NCBI RefSeq assembly: GCF_018128025.1
Contig: NZ_JAGSCS010000011.1
Coordinates: 31,308 to 95,307, forward strand
Reading direction: 5' to 3'
Origin: Proteiniclasticum sediminis
Lineage (GTDB): Bacteria; Bacillota; Clostridia; Clostridiales; Clostridiaceae
DNA length: 64,000 nucleotides
How positions within the stretch are numbered: the stretch's first letter is position 1; each line of letters begins with the position of its first letter. The notes below the pieces were generated by a model, which searched no databases, had not been told where the DNA came from, and saw only the letters and a list, made by a program, of their open reading frames with translations. Below are positions 7,944 through 16,490 of this stretch, piece by piece. The translations under genes were made by a program, and so were the position numbers.

Positions 7944-9395
7944 ATGTTAGGTGATATTGGAATATACGGATTCCGCGTCATGGGTGAAAATCTCGCCCGG
8001 AATATGGAATCCAAGGGATACACCGTGTCCATCATGAACCGGACGACGGAGGTCATCCGGGACTTTATGGAAGGAAAAGGAAAGGGGAAGAACTTTCTGC
8101 CCGCAGAGACGGTGGAGGAGTTCGCGGCATCCCTGAAGAAGCCCCGGAAGATCATGCTCATGATCAAGGCGGGAACCACGGTGGATGCCACCATTGACGT
8201 GCTTCTTCCTCATCTGGAGGAGGGAGACATCCTCATCGATGGCGGAAACTCTAACTATGAGGATACGGAGCGCAGAGTCCATGCTCTCCAGGAAAAGGGG
8301 ATCCGCTATGTGGGTTCCGGCGTATCCGGCGGGGAGCTGGGGGCGTTATACGGGCCTTCCCTCATGCCGGGAGGCTCCCGGGAAGCGTGGCCGGAGATTG
8401 AGGAAATCTTCCGGGCCATCTCGGCCAAGGCGGGGGTCCATGGCGATGAAGCCTGCACCACCTGGATCGGAAACGGCGGAGCCGGACACTATGTGAAAAC
8501 CATCCATAACGGCATTGAGTACGGCGATATGCAGCTCATCAGCGAAACCTACGCCATCATGCGGGATGTGCTGAAAATCGATAATGCAAAAATGGCCGAG
8601 GTCTTCTCCGCCTGGAATGAAGGGTCCCTGAAGAGTTACCTGGTGGAAATCACCGCGGAAATCCTGGGGGAAAAAGAAGCCGATGGCGGGTATCTGGTGA
8701 ACCGTATTCTGGATACGGCCATGCAAAAGGGTACAGGAAAATGGACGGTCATCTCCGCTTTGGAGGAAGGCCAGCCGGTCTCCCTTATCACCGAAGCGGT
8801 TTATGCCCGAATTCTCTCTTCCATGAAGGAAGAACGAGTGGAGGCCTCCAAGGGGGTTACCCGTCCTGAAGGGGAGACTCCGGAAACGGGAAAGGCCCTG
8901 AAGGCCCTGGAAAAGGCCCTTTATGCTGCAAAGGTCATCTCCTACGCCCAGGGCTTCTCCCTGCTGAAGGCCGCTTCCGCCCATTACCACTGGGAGCTGA
9001 ATCTCGGAGAAATCGCCTCCATCTGGCGCGGTGGATGCATTATCCGTTCAGCCTTCCTCGATGAGATCCGAAAGGCCTACGATACAAACCCCGCACTGCA
9101 GAATCTCATGCTGGACAGCTTCTTCCATGATGCTCTGGTGGAAGCTGTGAAGGGACTTCGGGAGGTCATGGTGCTGGGGGTGACCCACGGCGTGGCGCTC
9201 CCGGCCATGGGGGCTGCCTTGTCCTACTATGACGGATATCACACGGAAAATCTTCCGGCCAATCTTCTTCAGGCCCAGCGGGACTATTTCGGTGCCCATA
9301 TGTTTGAGCGCACGGACAAGGCCCGGGGAGAGTTCTTCCACCACGACTGGTCTGGAGAAGGCGGCAATACCGCATCCACCATCTACAAGATATAA
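7944..9395 (+). CDS. gnd: 6-phosphogluconate dehydrogenase (decarboxylating)
   Basis: A 483-residue enzyme of the oxidative pentose phosphate pathway. It converts 6-phosphogluconate to ribulose 5-phosphate and CO2 with reduction of NADP+. The N-terminal Rossmann motif is slightly unusual (GIYGFRVMGENLARNM instead of the common GLAVMG). NRTT after the second strand fits NADP+ use. The catalytic segment GNGGAGHYVKTIHNGIEYGD contains the active-site Lys and His-Asn pair. The start at 7944 has GGGAGG 5 nt upstream. A lactonase for the preceding pathway step lies on the opposite strand about 2 kb downstream, with a purine permease between them, which hints at a link to ribose phosphate supply. Confidence 0.95.
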   Translation: MLGDIGIYGFRVMGENLARNMESKGYTVSIMNRTTEVIRDFMEGKGKGKNFLPAETVEEFAASLKKPRKIMLMIKAGTTVDATIDVLLPHLEEGDILIDGGNSNYEDTERRVHALQEKGIRYVGSGVSGGELGALYGPSLMPGGSREAWPEIEEIFRAISAKAGVHGDEACTTWIGNGGAGHYVKTIHNGIEYGDMQLISETYAIMRDVLKIDNAKMAEVFSAWNEGSLKSYLVEITAEILGEKEADGGYLVNRILDTAMQKGTGKWTVISALEEGQPVSLITEAVYARILSSMKEERVEASKGVTRPEGETPETGKALKALEKALYAAKVISYAQGFSLLKAASAHYHWELNLGEIASIWRGGCIIRSAFLDEIRKAYDTNPALQNLMLDSFFHDALVEAVKGLREVMVLGVTHGVALPAMGAALSYYDGYHTENLPANLLQAQRDYFGAHMFERTDKARGEFFHHDWSGEGGNTASTIYKI

Positions 9396-9407
9396 CTTGA
9401 GAGTTCA

Positions 9408-9435
9408 GGCCTCCGCTGCGGCGGGGGTCTTTTAT
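9408..9435 (+). terminator. Intrinsic terminator after gnd
   Basis: A 9-bp GC-rich stem (GGCCTCCGC with GCGGGGGTC) followed by TTTTATTT. Confidence 0.75.
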
Positions 9436-9462
9436 TTGGCTGTTGTGGACGAAGGCTGAAAA

Positions 9463-9708
9463 AAGTACGAAAGATATTTTCTGCAAAGCACGAAATATAT
9501 GGGATTTTAAGCTATTGGAATAAAATGAAAAGCTAAAGGTGAAGCATTGAACTCATCCGTTAAATTGCGAACATTATCAACATGGAGCCTGTGGATGGTG
9601 CGAGGATTTACGAATGTTACCGGATAATCACGCGAAGAGAGGACGAAAAAGGCGATATCACCGTTTACACTTAAGGAATGTGCAAAAGTTTCAAATTGCG
9701 AATGAAAA
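9463..9708 (+). promoter_or_regulatory. Tandem PurBox-like repeats upstream of the purine permease
   Basis: Five copies of a motif close to AANNRCGAANNWTWT occur at 9463-9477, 9486-9500, 9563-9577, 9606-9620 and 9694-9708. The third (AATTGCGAACATTAT) differs by one base from the Bacillus PurR PurBox AWWWCCGAACWWT; the others match less well. The last copy lies just before the -35 box. No purine riboswitch core was found in this 383-bp gap. Confidence 0.45.
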
Positions 9709-9712
9709 AGAC

Positions 9713-9741
9713 TTGCAATGAGAATATCATTCGGATAAAAT
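9713..9741 (+). promoter_or_regulatory. Promoter of the purine permease gene
   Basis: TTGCAA (9713-9718), 17-bp spacer, TAAAAT (9736-9741). The start codon follows after 37 bp, leaving no room for a riboswitch in the leader. Confidence 0.7.
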
Positions 9742-9778
9742 AAGCATGTACTTATCGAAAAATTATACGAGGTGTAAA

Positions 9779-11173
9779 ATGGAAAAATTCTTCAAGCTTA
9801 AGGAACATGGCACCAATGTGAGAACCGAAGTTCTCGGCGGATTCACCACCTTCCTTACCATGGCGTATATCATCTTCGTCAATCCCCAGATTCTGGGCCT
9901 TGCTGGAGTACCTTCCGGAGCCGTATTCACTGCGACGATCCTGGCTGCGGCCATCGGAACCTTTATCATGGCTTTCGTGGCCAATGTGCCCTTTGCCGTG
10001 GCTCCTGGCATGGGACTTAATGCCTTCTTCACCTTCACCGTAGTATTCGGGCTAGGTTACAGCTGGCAGCAGGCCCTGGCTCTGGTCTTCATCTGCGGAC
10101 TCATCAACATCTTCATCACCGTGACCAAGATTCGTAAGATGATCGTTCAGGCGATTCCCGAATCCCTCCAGTACGCCATCAGCGGCGGTATTGGTTTGTT
10201 CATCGCCTACATCGGCCTGAAGGAAGCTCACTTCCTCACCTTCACAGGCGAAGCTTATAACCTCATGGTCAGCACTGAAGGCGGCGGCGGAATTTTCAAG
10301 AACATCGTTCCTGCCCTGGCTGACTTCACGGATCCTGTTTCCCAGGTGGCCCTTATTGGACTTCTCATCACCGTGGTTCTTCTCCTGAAGAAGGTGAAGA
10401 GTGCCATCCTCATCGGAATTGTATCCACCACCATCATTGGTATTGCCTTCAATGTTACCCAGATTCCAGCGCTGACGGCAGATATGTTCAAGATCCCCAG
10501 CCTGGCACCGACTTTCCTGAAGCTGGACTTTAATGGTCTCTTCTCCGGGGATAAGCTCTTCATCACCCTGACCACCGTCTTCGCCTTCTCCCTCACCGAT
10601 ACTTTCGACACCATCGGAACCTTCCTGGGTGCCGGCAGAAAGTCCGGGATCTTCACCGAAGATGACGCTAAGTCCGTGGAACATTCCAAGGGACTGAGCA
10701 CCAAGATGGAAAGAGCTCTCTTCGCCGATGCTACGGCCACCTCCATCGGAGCTCTTCTGGGTACCTCCAACACCACCACCTATGTGGAAAGTGCTGCGGG
10801 TATTGCCCAGGGCGCAAAGACCGGTCTGGCTTCCCTGACCACCGGCGTACTCTTCCTGATCTCCCTCTTCCTGGCGCCCGTTGCCCTCATGGTTCCGGGT
10901 GCAGCCACTGCTCCTGCCCTCATCGTCGTGGGTATCTTCATGGCAGAAGGCCTGAAGAACATTGAGTGGGGCGACCTGACCGTTGCCATCCCTGCATTCC
11001 TGGTGCTGGCCTTCATGGGCTTCTCCTACTCTATCACCAACGGAATTGCCTTCGGATTCCTCTTCTATTCCATCGCCATGATCCTGGACAAGAAGGGCAA
11101 CAAGGTTCATCCCATCATGTACATCATCACCGTGCTCTTTATCCTTTCCTTTGTTCTCACCGCTGTGGTTTAA
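9779..11173 (+). CDS. Guanine/hypoxanthine permease, AzgA/PbuG subfamily of NCS2
   Basis: A 464-residue polytopic membrane protein with about 12-14 hydrophobic segments. Diagnostic motifs of the AzgA/PbuG group are present: GFTTFLTMAYIIFVNP at the N-terminus, VAPGMGLNAFFTF, TDTFDTIGTF, and GTSNTTTYVESAAGIAQGAK. Family members import hypoxanthine, guanine or adenine by proton symport. The ATG at 9779 follows GAGGTG with a 5-nt gap; an earlier in-frame ATG (9746) sits at the transcription start and is unlikely. Its long upstream region has PurBox-like repeats, so control by a PurR-type regulator is plausible. It ends in a hairpin shared with the convergent lactonase gene. Confidence 0.93.
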   Translation: MEKFFKLKEHGTNVRTEVLGGFTTFLTMAYIIFVNPQILGLAGVPSGAVFTATILAAAIGTFIMAFVANVPFAVAPGMGLNAFFTFTVVFGLGYSWQQALALVFICGLINIFITVTKIRKMIVQAIPESLQYAISGGIGLFIAYIGLKEAHFLTFTGEAYNLMVSTEGGGGIFKNIVPALADFTDPVSQVALIGLLITVVLLLKKVKSAILIGIVSTTIIGIAFNVTQIPALTADMFKIPSLAPTFLKLDFNGLFSGDKLFITLTTVFAFSLTDTFDTIGTFLGAGRKSGIFTEDDAKSVEHSKGLSTKMERALFADATATSIGALLGTSNTTTYVESAAGIAQGAKTGLASLTTGVLFLISLFLAPVALMVPGAATAPALIVVGIFMAEGLKNIEWGDLTVAIPAFLVLAFMGFSYSITNGIAFGFLFYSIAMILDKKGNKVHPIMYIITVLFILSFVLTAVV

Positions 11174-11197
11174 CCCACAGATACAATAAACCCATAA

Positions 11198-11231
11198 GAA
11201 AATGCACCCCATTTCTGGTGGTGCATTTTTC
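11198..11231. terminator. Terminator between purine permease and lactonase genes
   Basis: AAAATGCACC pairs with GGTGCATTTT, followed by a T-run. It lies between convergent genes and may work both ways. Confidence 0.8.
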
Positions 11232-11241
11232 TTCTGCAAAA

Positions 11242-12246
11242 TTACGGCTGGAAGAGGATACAGGTGGGTTCCGGGGTCCACAGATCCTTTTTCAGCAGCT
11301 GCAGCTTTCCCGTTTCCCGGTCCCGCTTAAAGAGAGTGAGGGTATTGGAGTTCATGTTGCCCACAAGGAGGAAAGCGCCGTCGGGGGTGAGATTGAAATC
11401 CCGGGGATGATCTCCTTCCGTGGAGAGGATCTCTACCAGACGGAGCTGGTGGTTTTCCTTGATCTCAAAAACCGACAGGCTATCGTGGCCCCGATTGGAT
11501 ACATAGAGGAAGCGGTTATCCGGGGTGATTCGAATGGCGGCTCCGGTATTTTCCCCCTGGAAGTCCTCGGGAAGGGTGGCGATGGCCTGTTTCATGCGGT
11601 AATCCCCCTGGCTGAAGTCCAGGGTGAAGATCTCCGAGGTGAGTTCGGAGAAGACATAGACCACGGGGGCTTTGCCGTGGAAAACCAGATGGCGGGGACC
11701 GCTGCCCGGCGGAAGGAGCACTTCCGATACCTTTTCGAAGGCGGGTTCCTGCCGGTAGATATGGAGAAGATCCGTTCCCAGATCGCAGACCAGGATATCC
11801 GCGTTATAGGGATTCTTCTGGGCGAAGTGGATATGGGAGCTGTCCTGCCGCCCTTCCACGGGACCCCGGCCTGTATGCTGGAAAGAATGCAGGCGATCCG
11901 TGATCATCCCCTCCGCCGTCTCGTACACATCAAAGCGACCCTGGTGGTAGTTACTGGCCAGGAGGGCGTTTTCGGACCAGGCCAGGTGGCAGGGGGTTCG
12001 CTCCCCGGGGAAGGTGAGCTTCTTGCTCTCACCGCTGGAGAGATTCAGGGACAGCACGCCGGCGGCATCACCGTCTTTCATGGCGCTGTAGAGGGTTTCT
12101 CCGTCTTTACTGAGGAGAAGATAACTGGGTTCCTCCACGGGAAAGAAATCTTCCACCACAAACTCCTCATCATTGAATCGGAAGGCGCGAATGCCTTTGC
12201 TGCTCTTCCGGGTGTACGATCCGATAAATCCTCGGTAGTAATTCAT
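11242..12246 (-). CDS. pgl: Lactonase family beta-propeller protein (6-phosphogluconolactonase type)
   Basis: A 334-residue protein of the YbhE/Pgl lactonase family. These seven-bladed propellers hydrolyse 6-phosphogluconolactone in the oxidative pentose phosphate pathway. Family landmarks include GSYTRKSSKGI near the N-terminus, the histidine-containing GPVEGRQDSSHIHFAQ, GPRHLVFH, ENTGAAIRITPDNRFLYVSN and HPRDFNLTPDGAFLLVGN (blade repeats with conserved Asp-Gly and Arg). AGGAGGAATCGGC precedes the chosen ATG. The nearby gnd gene supports the pathway assignment, though no glucose-6-phosphate dehydrogenase gene is in the window. The family also contains proteins acting on other lactones. Confidence 0.85.
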   Translation of the reverse strand: MNYYRGFIGSYTRKSSKGIRAFRFNDEEFVVEDFFPVEEPSYLLLSKDGETLYSAMKDGDAAGVLSLNLSSGESKKLTFPGERTPCHLAWSENALLASNYHQGRFDVYETAEGMITDRLHSFQHTGRGPVEGRQDSSHIHFAQKNPYNADILVCDLGTDLLHIYRQEPAFEKVSEVLLPPGSGPRHLVFHGKAPVVYVFSELTSEIFTLDFSQGDYRMKQAIATLPEDFQGENTGAAIRITPDNRFLYVSNRGHDSLSVFEIKENHQLRLVEILSTEGDHPRDFNLTPDGAFLLVGNMNSNTLTLFKRDRETGKLQLLKKDLWTPEPTCILFQP

Positions 12247-12419
12247 GCCGATTCCTCCTTCGTATTCATTCACCCCTATCATACCAAATTATGGAGGGGA
12301 AGATTGAGAACGGACGATGAATTCCGCTCCAAAAAGGGGGGAAGTAACCGAAATGTCAATCCTCCTCGTCCCCTCCCGCGTAGAATAAAGGTATCAATGG
12401 AAGAAGGGAGGAGAAGGCC

Positions 12420-13469
12420 ATGGCACGAAGAGAACTGTTTCGTGACCGCCGTAAAGGGGTCCGGCGTAACCGCATTCTGGCAGGTCTTCTGGCTCTTCTT
12501 CTTCTTTTGGGTGGAGGATACGGGCTATACTGGCTGCAGAATGGACAGACGACACCACCGCCTCAAGAAACTCCAGTGGATACGGGAGCACATATGCCGG
12601 AGACCCCAGCGGAAACTCCAGCAGAAACGCCTATTCCGGAAACGCCGGAAAGCTCTGGCGAACTGCCGCCACCGGAAACTTTAGAAAAACCAGAGACTCC
12701 AGATGCCAGCCCAGAGGGCGAGCCTGATCTTCCTCCCCCCGTGGATGAAGATCAGCTGAAGACAGGAACCAACCATTCCCTCCGAGCTTCGGCCTATGCC
12801 TACAAAACCCAGGATGTGCGAAACTGGATGAAGGGTTATGTGCCCTACACGGGAGAGAAGATCGCCTTCCTGACCTTTGATGATGGGCCCACGAAGATCA
12901 CCGCCCCAGTGCTCGATATCCTGAAGGCCCTCCATGTCCCGGCCACCTTCTTCATTCCCGGCATCACCCTGGAGCGCTTTCCGGATCAGGCCATTTTGGA
13001 GCGGTACATCAAAGAAGGCCATGCTTTGGGTACCCACAGCTATTCCCATGACTATAAGGTCCTGTATCCCAACAAGGTGGCGGATCCTGACCGGATTGTC
13101 CAGGAGTATCAGAAAACCCTGGCTCTGATGAAATCCCTGTTGGGCGACGGCTTTGAGTCGAAAGTTTTTCGGTTCCCCGGCGGTTCCGGAAGCTGGAAAA
13201 ATATCGCCCCGGCGCGGGAGAAGCTTCTTCACCTGGGTGTGGTGGACATGGACTGGAACTCCATCTCCGGCGATGCGGAGCCAGCCAGCCGAAGACCAGG
13301 GGATACGGCAGCCACGGTGCAGTATGTCATGGACACGCTGATGAATAACCGGGAGCCCGATGTGGCCGTAATTCTCATGCATGACTCCAAGAGTGTCACG
13401 CCGGAGTATCTCCAGGCGGTGATCCAACGCCTCCAGGCGGAAGGTTACCATTTCGGAATTCTGGAATAA
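12420..13469 (+). CDS. Membrane-anchored polysaccharide deacetylase (NodB domain)
   Basis: A 349-residue protein. A basic N-terminus and one hydrophobic segment (about residues 19-38) act as a signal anchor. Next comes a low-complexity Pro/Thr/Glu repeat linker (about 45-105), then a NodB deacetylase domain. Catalytic motifs are visible: TFDDGPTK with the Asp pair, THSYSHDY (His metal ligands), FRFPGGSGS and the C-terminal ILMHDSK. Homologues remove acetyl groups from peptidoglycan or other cell-wall glycans outside the membrane. GGGAGGAG precedes the start. It is a single gene unit; the PET-rich linker suggests it spans part of the wall. Confidence 0.9.
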   Translation: MARRELFRDRRKGVRRNRILAGLLALLLLLGGGYGLYWLQNGQTTPPPQETPVDTGAHMPETPAETPAETPIPETPESSGELPPPETLEKPETPDASPEGEPDLPPPVDEDQLKTGTNHSLRASAYAYKTQDVRNWMKGYVPYTGEKIAFLTFDDGPTKITAPVLDILKALHVPATFFIPGITLERFPDQAILERYIKEGHALGTHSYSHDYKVLYPNKVADPDRIVQEYQKTLALMKSLLGDGFESKVFRFPGGSGSWKNIAPAREKLLHLGVVDMDWNSISGDAEPASRRPGDTAATVQYVMDTLMNNREPDVAVILMHDSKSVTPEYLQAVIQRLQAEGYHFGILE

Positions 13470-13523
13470 GGAATCGATTGCAGCGAAGAAAATGACAATT
13501 TTTTTCAAAATGCTTGAAACACA

Positions 13524-13552
13524 TTGCCTTTGGAGCTTTTTGGTGTTATAAT
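13524..13552 (+). promoter_or_regulatory. Promoter of the DEAD-box helicase gene
   Basis: TTGCCT (13524-13529), 17-bp spacer, perfect TATAAT (13547-13552). The start codon is 117 bp further on, giving a leader of about 110 nt. Confidence 0.75.
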
Positions 13553-13573
13553 ACATCAGTGGTTTAGGATAGT

Positions 13574-13628
13574 AAAAAACTTGCAATTTGTTATTCATCA
13601 CCTTGCAGCACTACTGCGAGGTTTTTTT
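13574..13628 (+). promoter_or_regulatory. Leader attenuator: terminator and competing anti-terminator
   Basis: CCTTGCAG (13601-13608) pairs with CTGCGAGG (13614-13621) and seven Ts follow, forming a proper terminator inside the helicase leader. Upstream AAAAAACTTGCA (13574-13585) can pair instead with TGCGAG and the T-run, disrupting it. This suggests regulated read-through. Confidence 0.6.
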
Positions 13629-13669
13629 ATGGGAATTTGCATTTGAAAATAAATGAAAACGAGGTAAAT

Positions 13670-15241
13670 ATGGAAGAAAAAAGATTTATTGATTTGGGTT
13701 TGAGCGAAGACGTGCAGAAGGCGATTGCCGCCATGGGGTATGAGACTCCTTCCGATATTCAGGAAGAAGTTATCCCGGTAATTCTGGAAGGCAAGGATGT
13801 CATCGGCCAGGCGCAGACGGGAACGGGAAAGACGCTGGCTTTCGCGGCGCCCATGCTGAGCATGCTCCAAAAGAAAGATGCGGTCTCCGCCATCATTCTG
13901 GCTCCTACCCGGGAACTGGCCATCCAGGTCAGCGAGGAGATTGAACGGATTGCCAAGTTCTCCCGCGTCCGTCAGCTGGCTGTATACGGCGGTTCCAGCA
14001 TTGAGATGCAGGTCCGGGCGCTGCGCCGGGGCATCGATATCGTCGTGGGAACACCGGGACGCGTCATCGACCTGATGGAACGCAAGGTGCTGAAGCTGGA
14101 CCAGGTGGATTTCCTGATTCTCGATGAGGCCGATGAAATGCTGAACATGGGATTCGTGGAAGACATTGAGACCATCATGGCCGGCACCAATCCGGAGAAG
14201 CAGACCATGCTTTTCTCCGCCACCATGCCTGAGGAATACAAGCGTCTGTCCCGCAAATACATGAAGGAAGACCGCGTCCATATCAAGGTGGCCGTGAAAT
14301 CCATGACGGTTTCCACCGTGGCCCAGAGCTACTACGAAGTTCGGGAGCAGTATCGCTTTGAAACCCTCTGCCGTGTCATGGATGCGGAAGATATGGAATC
14401 TGTCCTGATCTTCTGCCGAACCAAGCGTGGCGTGGATGAACTGGTGGACAATCTTTCTGCCCGAGGTTACAACGCCGCTGGTATGCACGGCGATATGACC
14501 CAGAATGTGCGCATCGCCACCTTGAAGAAATTCAAGGACAGAAAGCTCAAGTTCCTGGTGGCCACCGACGTGGCAGCCCGAGGCATCGACATCGACAATC
14601 TTTCCCATGTGGTAAACTATGATCTTCCCCAGGATATTGAGTCCTATGTTCACCGCATCGGCAGAACGGGAAGAGCGAACCGTCAGGGTATCGCCTACTC
14701 CCTGGTCAACGGCCGCGAACTGTCCTTCATGAAGCAGATCGAGCGCGTGACCAAGAGCACCATCGAGCGCAAGGAAATCCCCACCCTGGAGGAAATCTTC
14801 AAAGCGAAGAACAACACCTTCAAGGACAAGATCACCGCCGAGCTCTCCACCAATAAGTACAAGACCTTCTATCCCGTCATCGAGGAAATGAAGGAAACCT
14901 TTAATGTGGAAGACATTGCCGCAGCGCTGATGAACATGCTCTACAAGGATGAGCTCAGCTTTGACTACAAGGTGAACAAGCTGGATACGCCGAAGAAATT
15001 CGTCCGTCTCTTTATCACCGTGGGATCCATGGACAAGCTCACCCCCAAGAAGCTCATTGACTTCATCACCACCAACTCCGGCGTAAAGCCCGATGTCATC
15101 GGCACCATCGACATCCTCACGAAGTTCAGCTTTGTGGATGTACTGGCCGGTCAGGAAGACATCATCGCCAAGCACTGCAACGGCGTGAAGCTTTCCGGAC
15201 GGAAAGCCAAATTCGAAGTGGCCGCTAAGCGCCGCAAATAA
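13670..15241 (+). CDS. DEAD-box RNA helicase with DbpA-type RNA-binding domain (CshA/DeaD-like)
   Basis: A 523-residue ATP-dependent RNA helicase. Core motifs run in order: Q-motif region near residue 25, AQTGTGKT (I), APTRELA (Ia), TPGR (Ib), LDEADEML (II), FSATMP (III), VATDVAARGID (V) and HRIGRTGRA (VI). The last 75 or so residues (FVRLFITVGSMDKLTPKKLI onward) look like the RRM-like domain of DbpA/CsdA proteins, which targets rRNA or structured mRNA. Such helicases act in ribosome assembly, RNA decay and cold adaptation. GAGGT precedes the ATG. A terminator-like hairpin in the leader implies control by premature termination, as expected for cold- or translation-responsive genes. Confidence 0.95.
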   Translation: MEEKRFIDLGLSEDVQKAIAAMGYETPSDIQEEVIPVILEGKDVIGQAQTGTGKTLAFAAPMLSMLQKKDAVSAIILAPTRELAIQVSEEIERIAKFSRVRQLAVYGGSSIEMQVRALRRGIDIVVGTPGRVIDLMERKVLKLDQVDFLILDEADEMLNMGFVEDIETIMAGTNPEKQTMLFSATMPEEYKRLSRKYMKEDRVHIKVAVKSMTVSTVAQSYYEVREQYRFETLCRVMDAEDMESVLIFCRTKRGVDELVDNLSARGYNAAGMHGDMTQNVRIATLKKFKDRKLKFLVATDVAARGIDIDNLSHVVNYDLPQDIESYVHRIGRTGRANRQGIAYSLVNGRELSFMKQIERVTKSTIERKEIPTLEEIFKAKNNTFKDKITAELSTNKYKTFYPVIEEMKETFNVEDIAAALMNMLYKDELSFDYKVNKLDTPKKFVRLFITVGSMDKLTPKKLIDFITTNSGVKPDVIGTIDILTKFSFVDVLAGQEDIIAKHCNGVKLSGRKAKFEVAAKRRK

Positions 15242-15250
15242 GACCAATTG

Positions 15251-15281
15251 AGGACCCGGGAGAAATCCCCGGTCCTTTTTT
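15251..15281 (+). terminator. Intrinsic terminator after the helicase gene
   Basis: AGGACCCGGG pairs with CCCCGGTCCT (one mismatch) around a 6-nt loop, followed by six Ts. Confidence 0.85.
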
Positions 15282-15346
15282 CATGGGAAATTATAAGAAA
15301 GATTGATTTCAATGTGTGAATTAACTAAATATTTACTAAGTATCAA

Positions 15347-15375
15347 TTGACAATGTAAACGATTCGTTTCAAAAT
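15347..15375 (+). promoter_or_regulatory. dhaKL promoter with operator in the spacer
   Basis: Perfect TTGACA (15347-15352), 17-bp spacer and CAAAAT (15370-15375). The spacer and -10 edge hold the inverted repeat TGTAAACGATTCGTTTCA (15354-15371), with a 13-bp perfect core AAACGA-T-TCGTTT. The position and CG-containing half-sites fit a LacI-type repressor site. Confidence 0.6.
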
Positions 15376-15470
15376 TAAGAATGAAAGTTATTCTCCAGAG
15401 TTTTAGAGTGGTTGAGAGAATAGTGTTCTGTTTGTTGCGCTGTTCATTTCTGAAAAATGAGGAGGTAGTC

Positions 15471-16466
15471 ATGAAAAAGGTCATCAACAATCCGAACAAT
15501 GTCGTTGACGAACTGCTGCAGGGTATGGTATTAGCCCATCCCGATCATATCAGAAGACTGGAAGGCTTTGAGGTTTTGGTCCGCAAGAACTCCCCCATCG
15601 AAGGAAAAGTTGCCCTCGTCAGCGGAGGAGGTTCCGGACATGAACCTTCCCACGGCGGATTTGTGGGAACCGGAATGCTCGATGGCGCCGTTGCCGGAGC
15701 CGTCTTTACCTCACCCACCCCCGATCAGGTTTATGAGGCTGTTAAGGCTGTAGCCGGACCCAAGGGCGTTCTTCTCATCGTGAAGAACTACACCGGCGAC
15801 ATCATGAACTTTGAAATGGCCAAGGAAATGGCCGAAGCCGATGACATCAAGGTTGACTATGTGGTCGTCAATGATGACGTGGCCGTGGAGAATTCCACCT
15901 GGACCACCGGACGCCGCGGCATCGCCGGCACCGTCCTCGTCCACAAGATCACTGGCGCCAAGGCTGAAACGGGAGCAGAGCTTCCTGAAGTGAAGCGCGT
16001 CGCCGAAAAGGTCATCGCCAATGTCCGTTCCATGGGCCTGGCTCTTACCCCCTGCATCGTTCCTGCTGCAGGAAAACCGAACTTTACCTTAGCTGAAAAT
16101 GAGATGGAAGTGGGCATGGGCATCCACGGCGAACCGGGAACCCATCGCGAAGCCCTGAAGACTGCAGACGAAATGGTCGACCACCTGGTGGGCAAGATCC
16201 TGGAGGATCTGGACTACACCGGCGGCGAGGTAGTGGTTCTGGTCAACGGCCTAGCTTCCACACCGCTCATGGAACTCTATATTGTCAACAAGCGTGTCCA
16301 CGAGATCCTGGCTTCCAAGGGCATCAAGGTCTACAAGTCCCTGGTGGGCGAGTTCATGACCTCCCTGGAAATGGCTGGATTCTCCGTTACCTTGCTGAAG
16401 CTGGATGAGGAACTGAAGGAACTCTTCGACGCTCCCGCAGACACCCCCGCATTTAAGAGCCTGTAA
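15471..16466 (+). CDS. dhaK: Dihydroxyacetone kinase, DhaK subunit
   Basis: A 331-residue substrate-binding subunit of the PEP-dependent dihydroxyacetone kinase. Signature segments are ALVSGGGSGHEPSHGGFVG near residue 45, GDIMNFEMAKEMA, RRGIAGTVLVHK and GMGIHGEPG, whose His forms the hemiaminal bond to dihydroxyacetone. The enzyme phosphorylates dihydroxyacetone to DHAP in the cytosol, using phosphate relayed from the PTS by DhaM through DhaL. GAGGAGGT precedes the ATG. dhaL follows after 24 bp, but no dhaM is adjacent: the next gene is on the other strand. A promoter with an embedded palindrome lies about 95 bp upstream. Confidence 0.97.
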   Translation: MKKVINNPNNVVDELLQGMVLAHPDHIRRLEGFEVLVRKNSPIEGKVALVSGGGSGHEPSHGGFVGTGMLDGAVAGAVFTSPTPDQVYEAVKAVAGPKGVLLIVKNYTGDIMNFEMAKEMAEADDIKVDYVVVNDDVAVENSTWTTGRRGIAGTVLVHKITGAKAETGAELPEVKRVAEKVIANVRSMGLALTPCIVPAAGKPNFTLAENEMEVGMGIHGEPGTHREALKTADEMVDHLVGKILEDLDYTGGEVVVLVNGLASTPLMELYIVNKRVHEILASKGIKVYKSLVGEFMTSLEMAGFSVTLLKLDEELKELFDAPADTPAFKSL

Positions 16467-16490
16467 CCGCAGATTAAGGAGGACATTGCC

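Noticed and set aside
9436-9712. Purine or PRPP riboswitch before the purine permease
   Set aside because: No conserved purine aptamer core or ykkC-type motif was found, and the promoter lies 37 bp before the start, leaving no leader for one.
15354-15371. Catabolite-responsive (cre) element at dhaK
   Set aside because: The first half TGTAAACG fits, but the site ends CGTTTCA with a different centre and length, so it does not match the 14-bp cre pattern.
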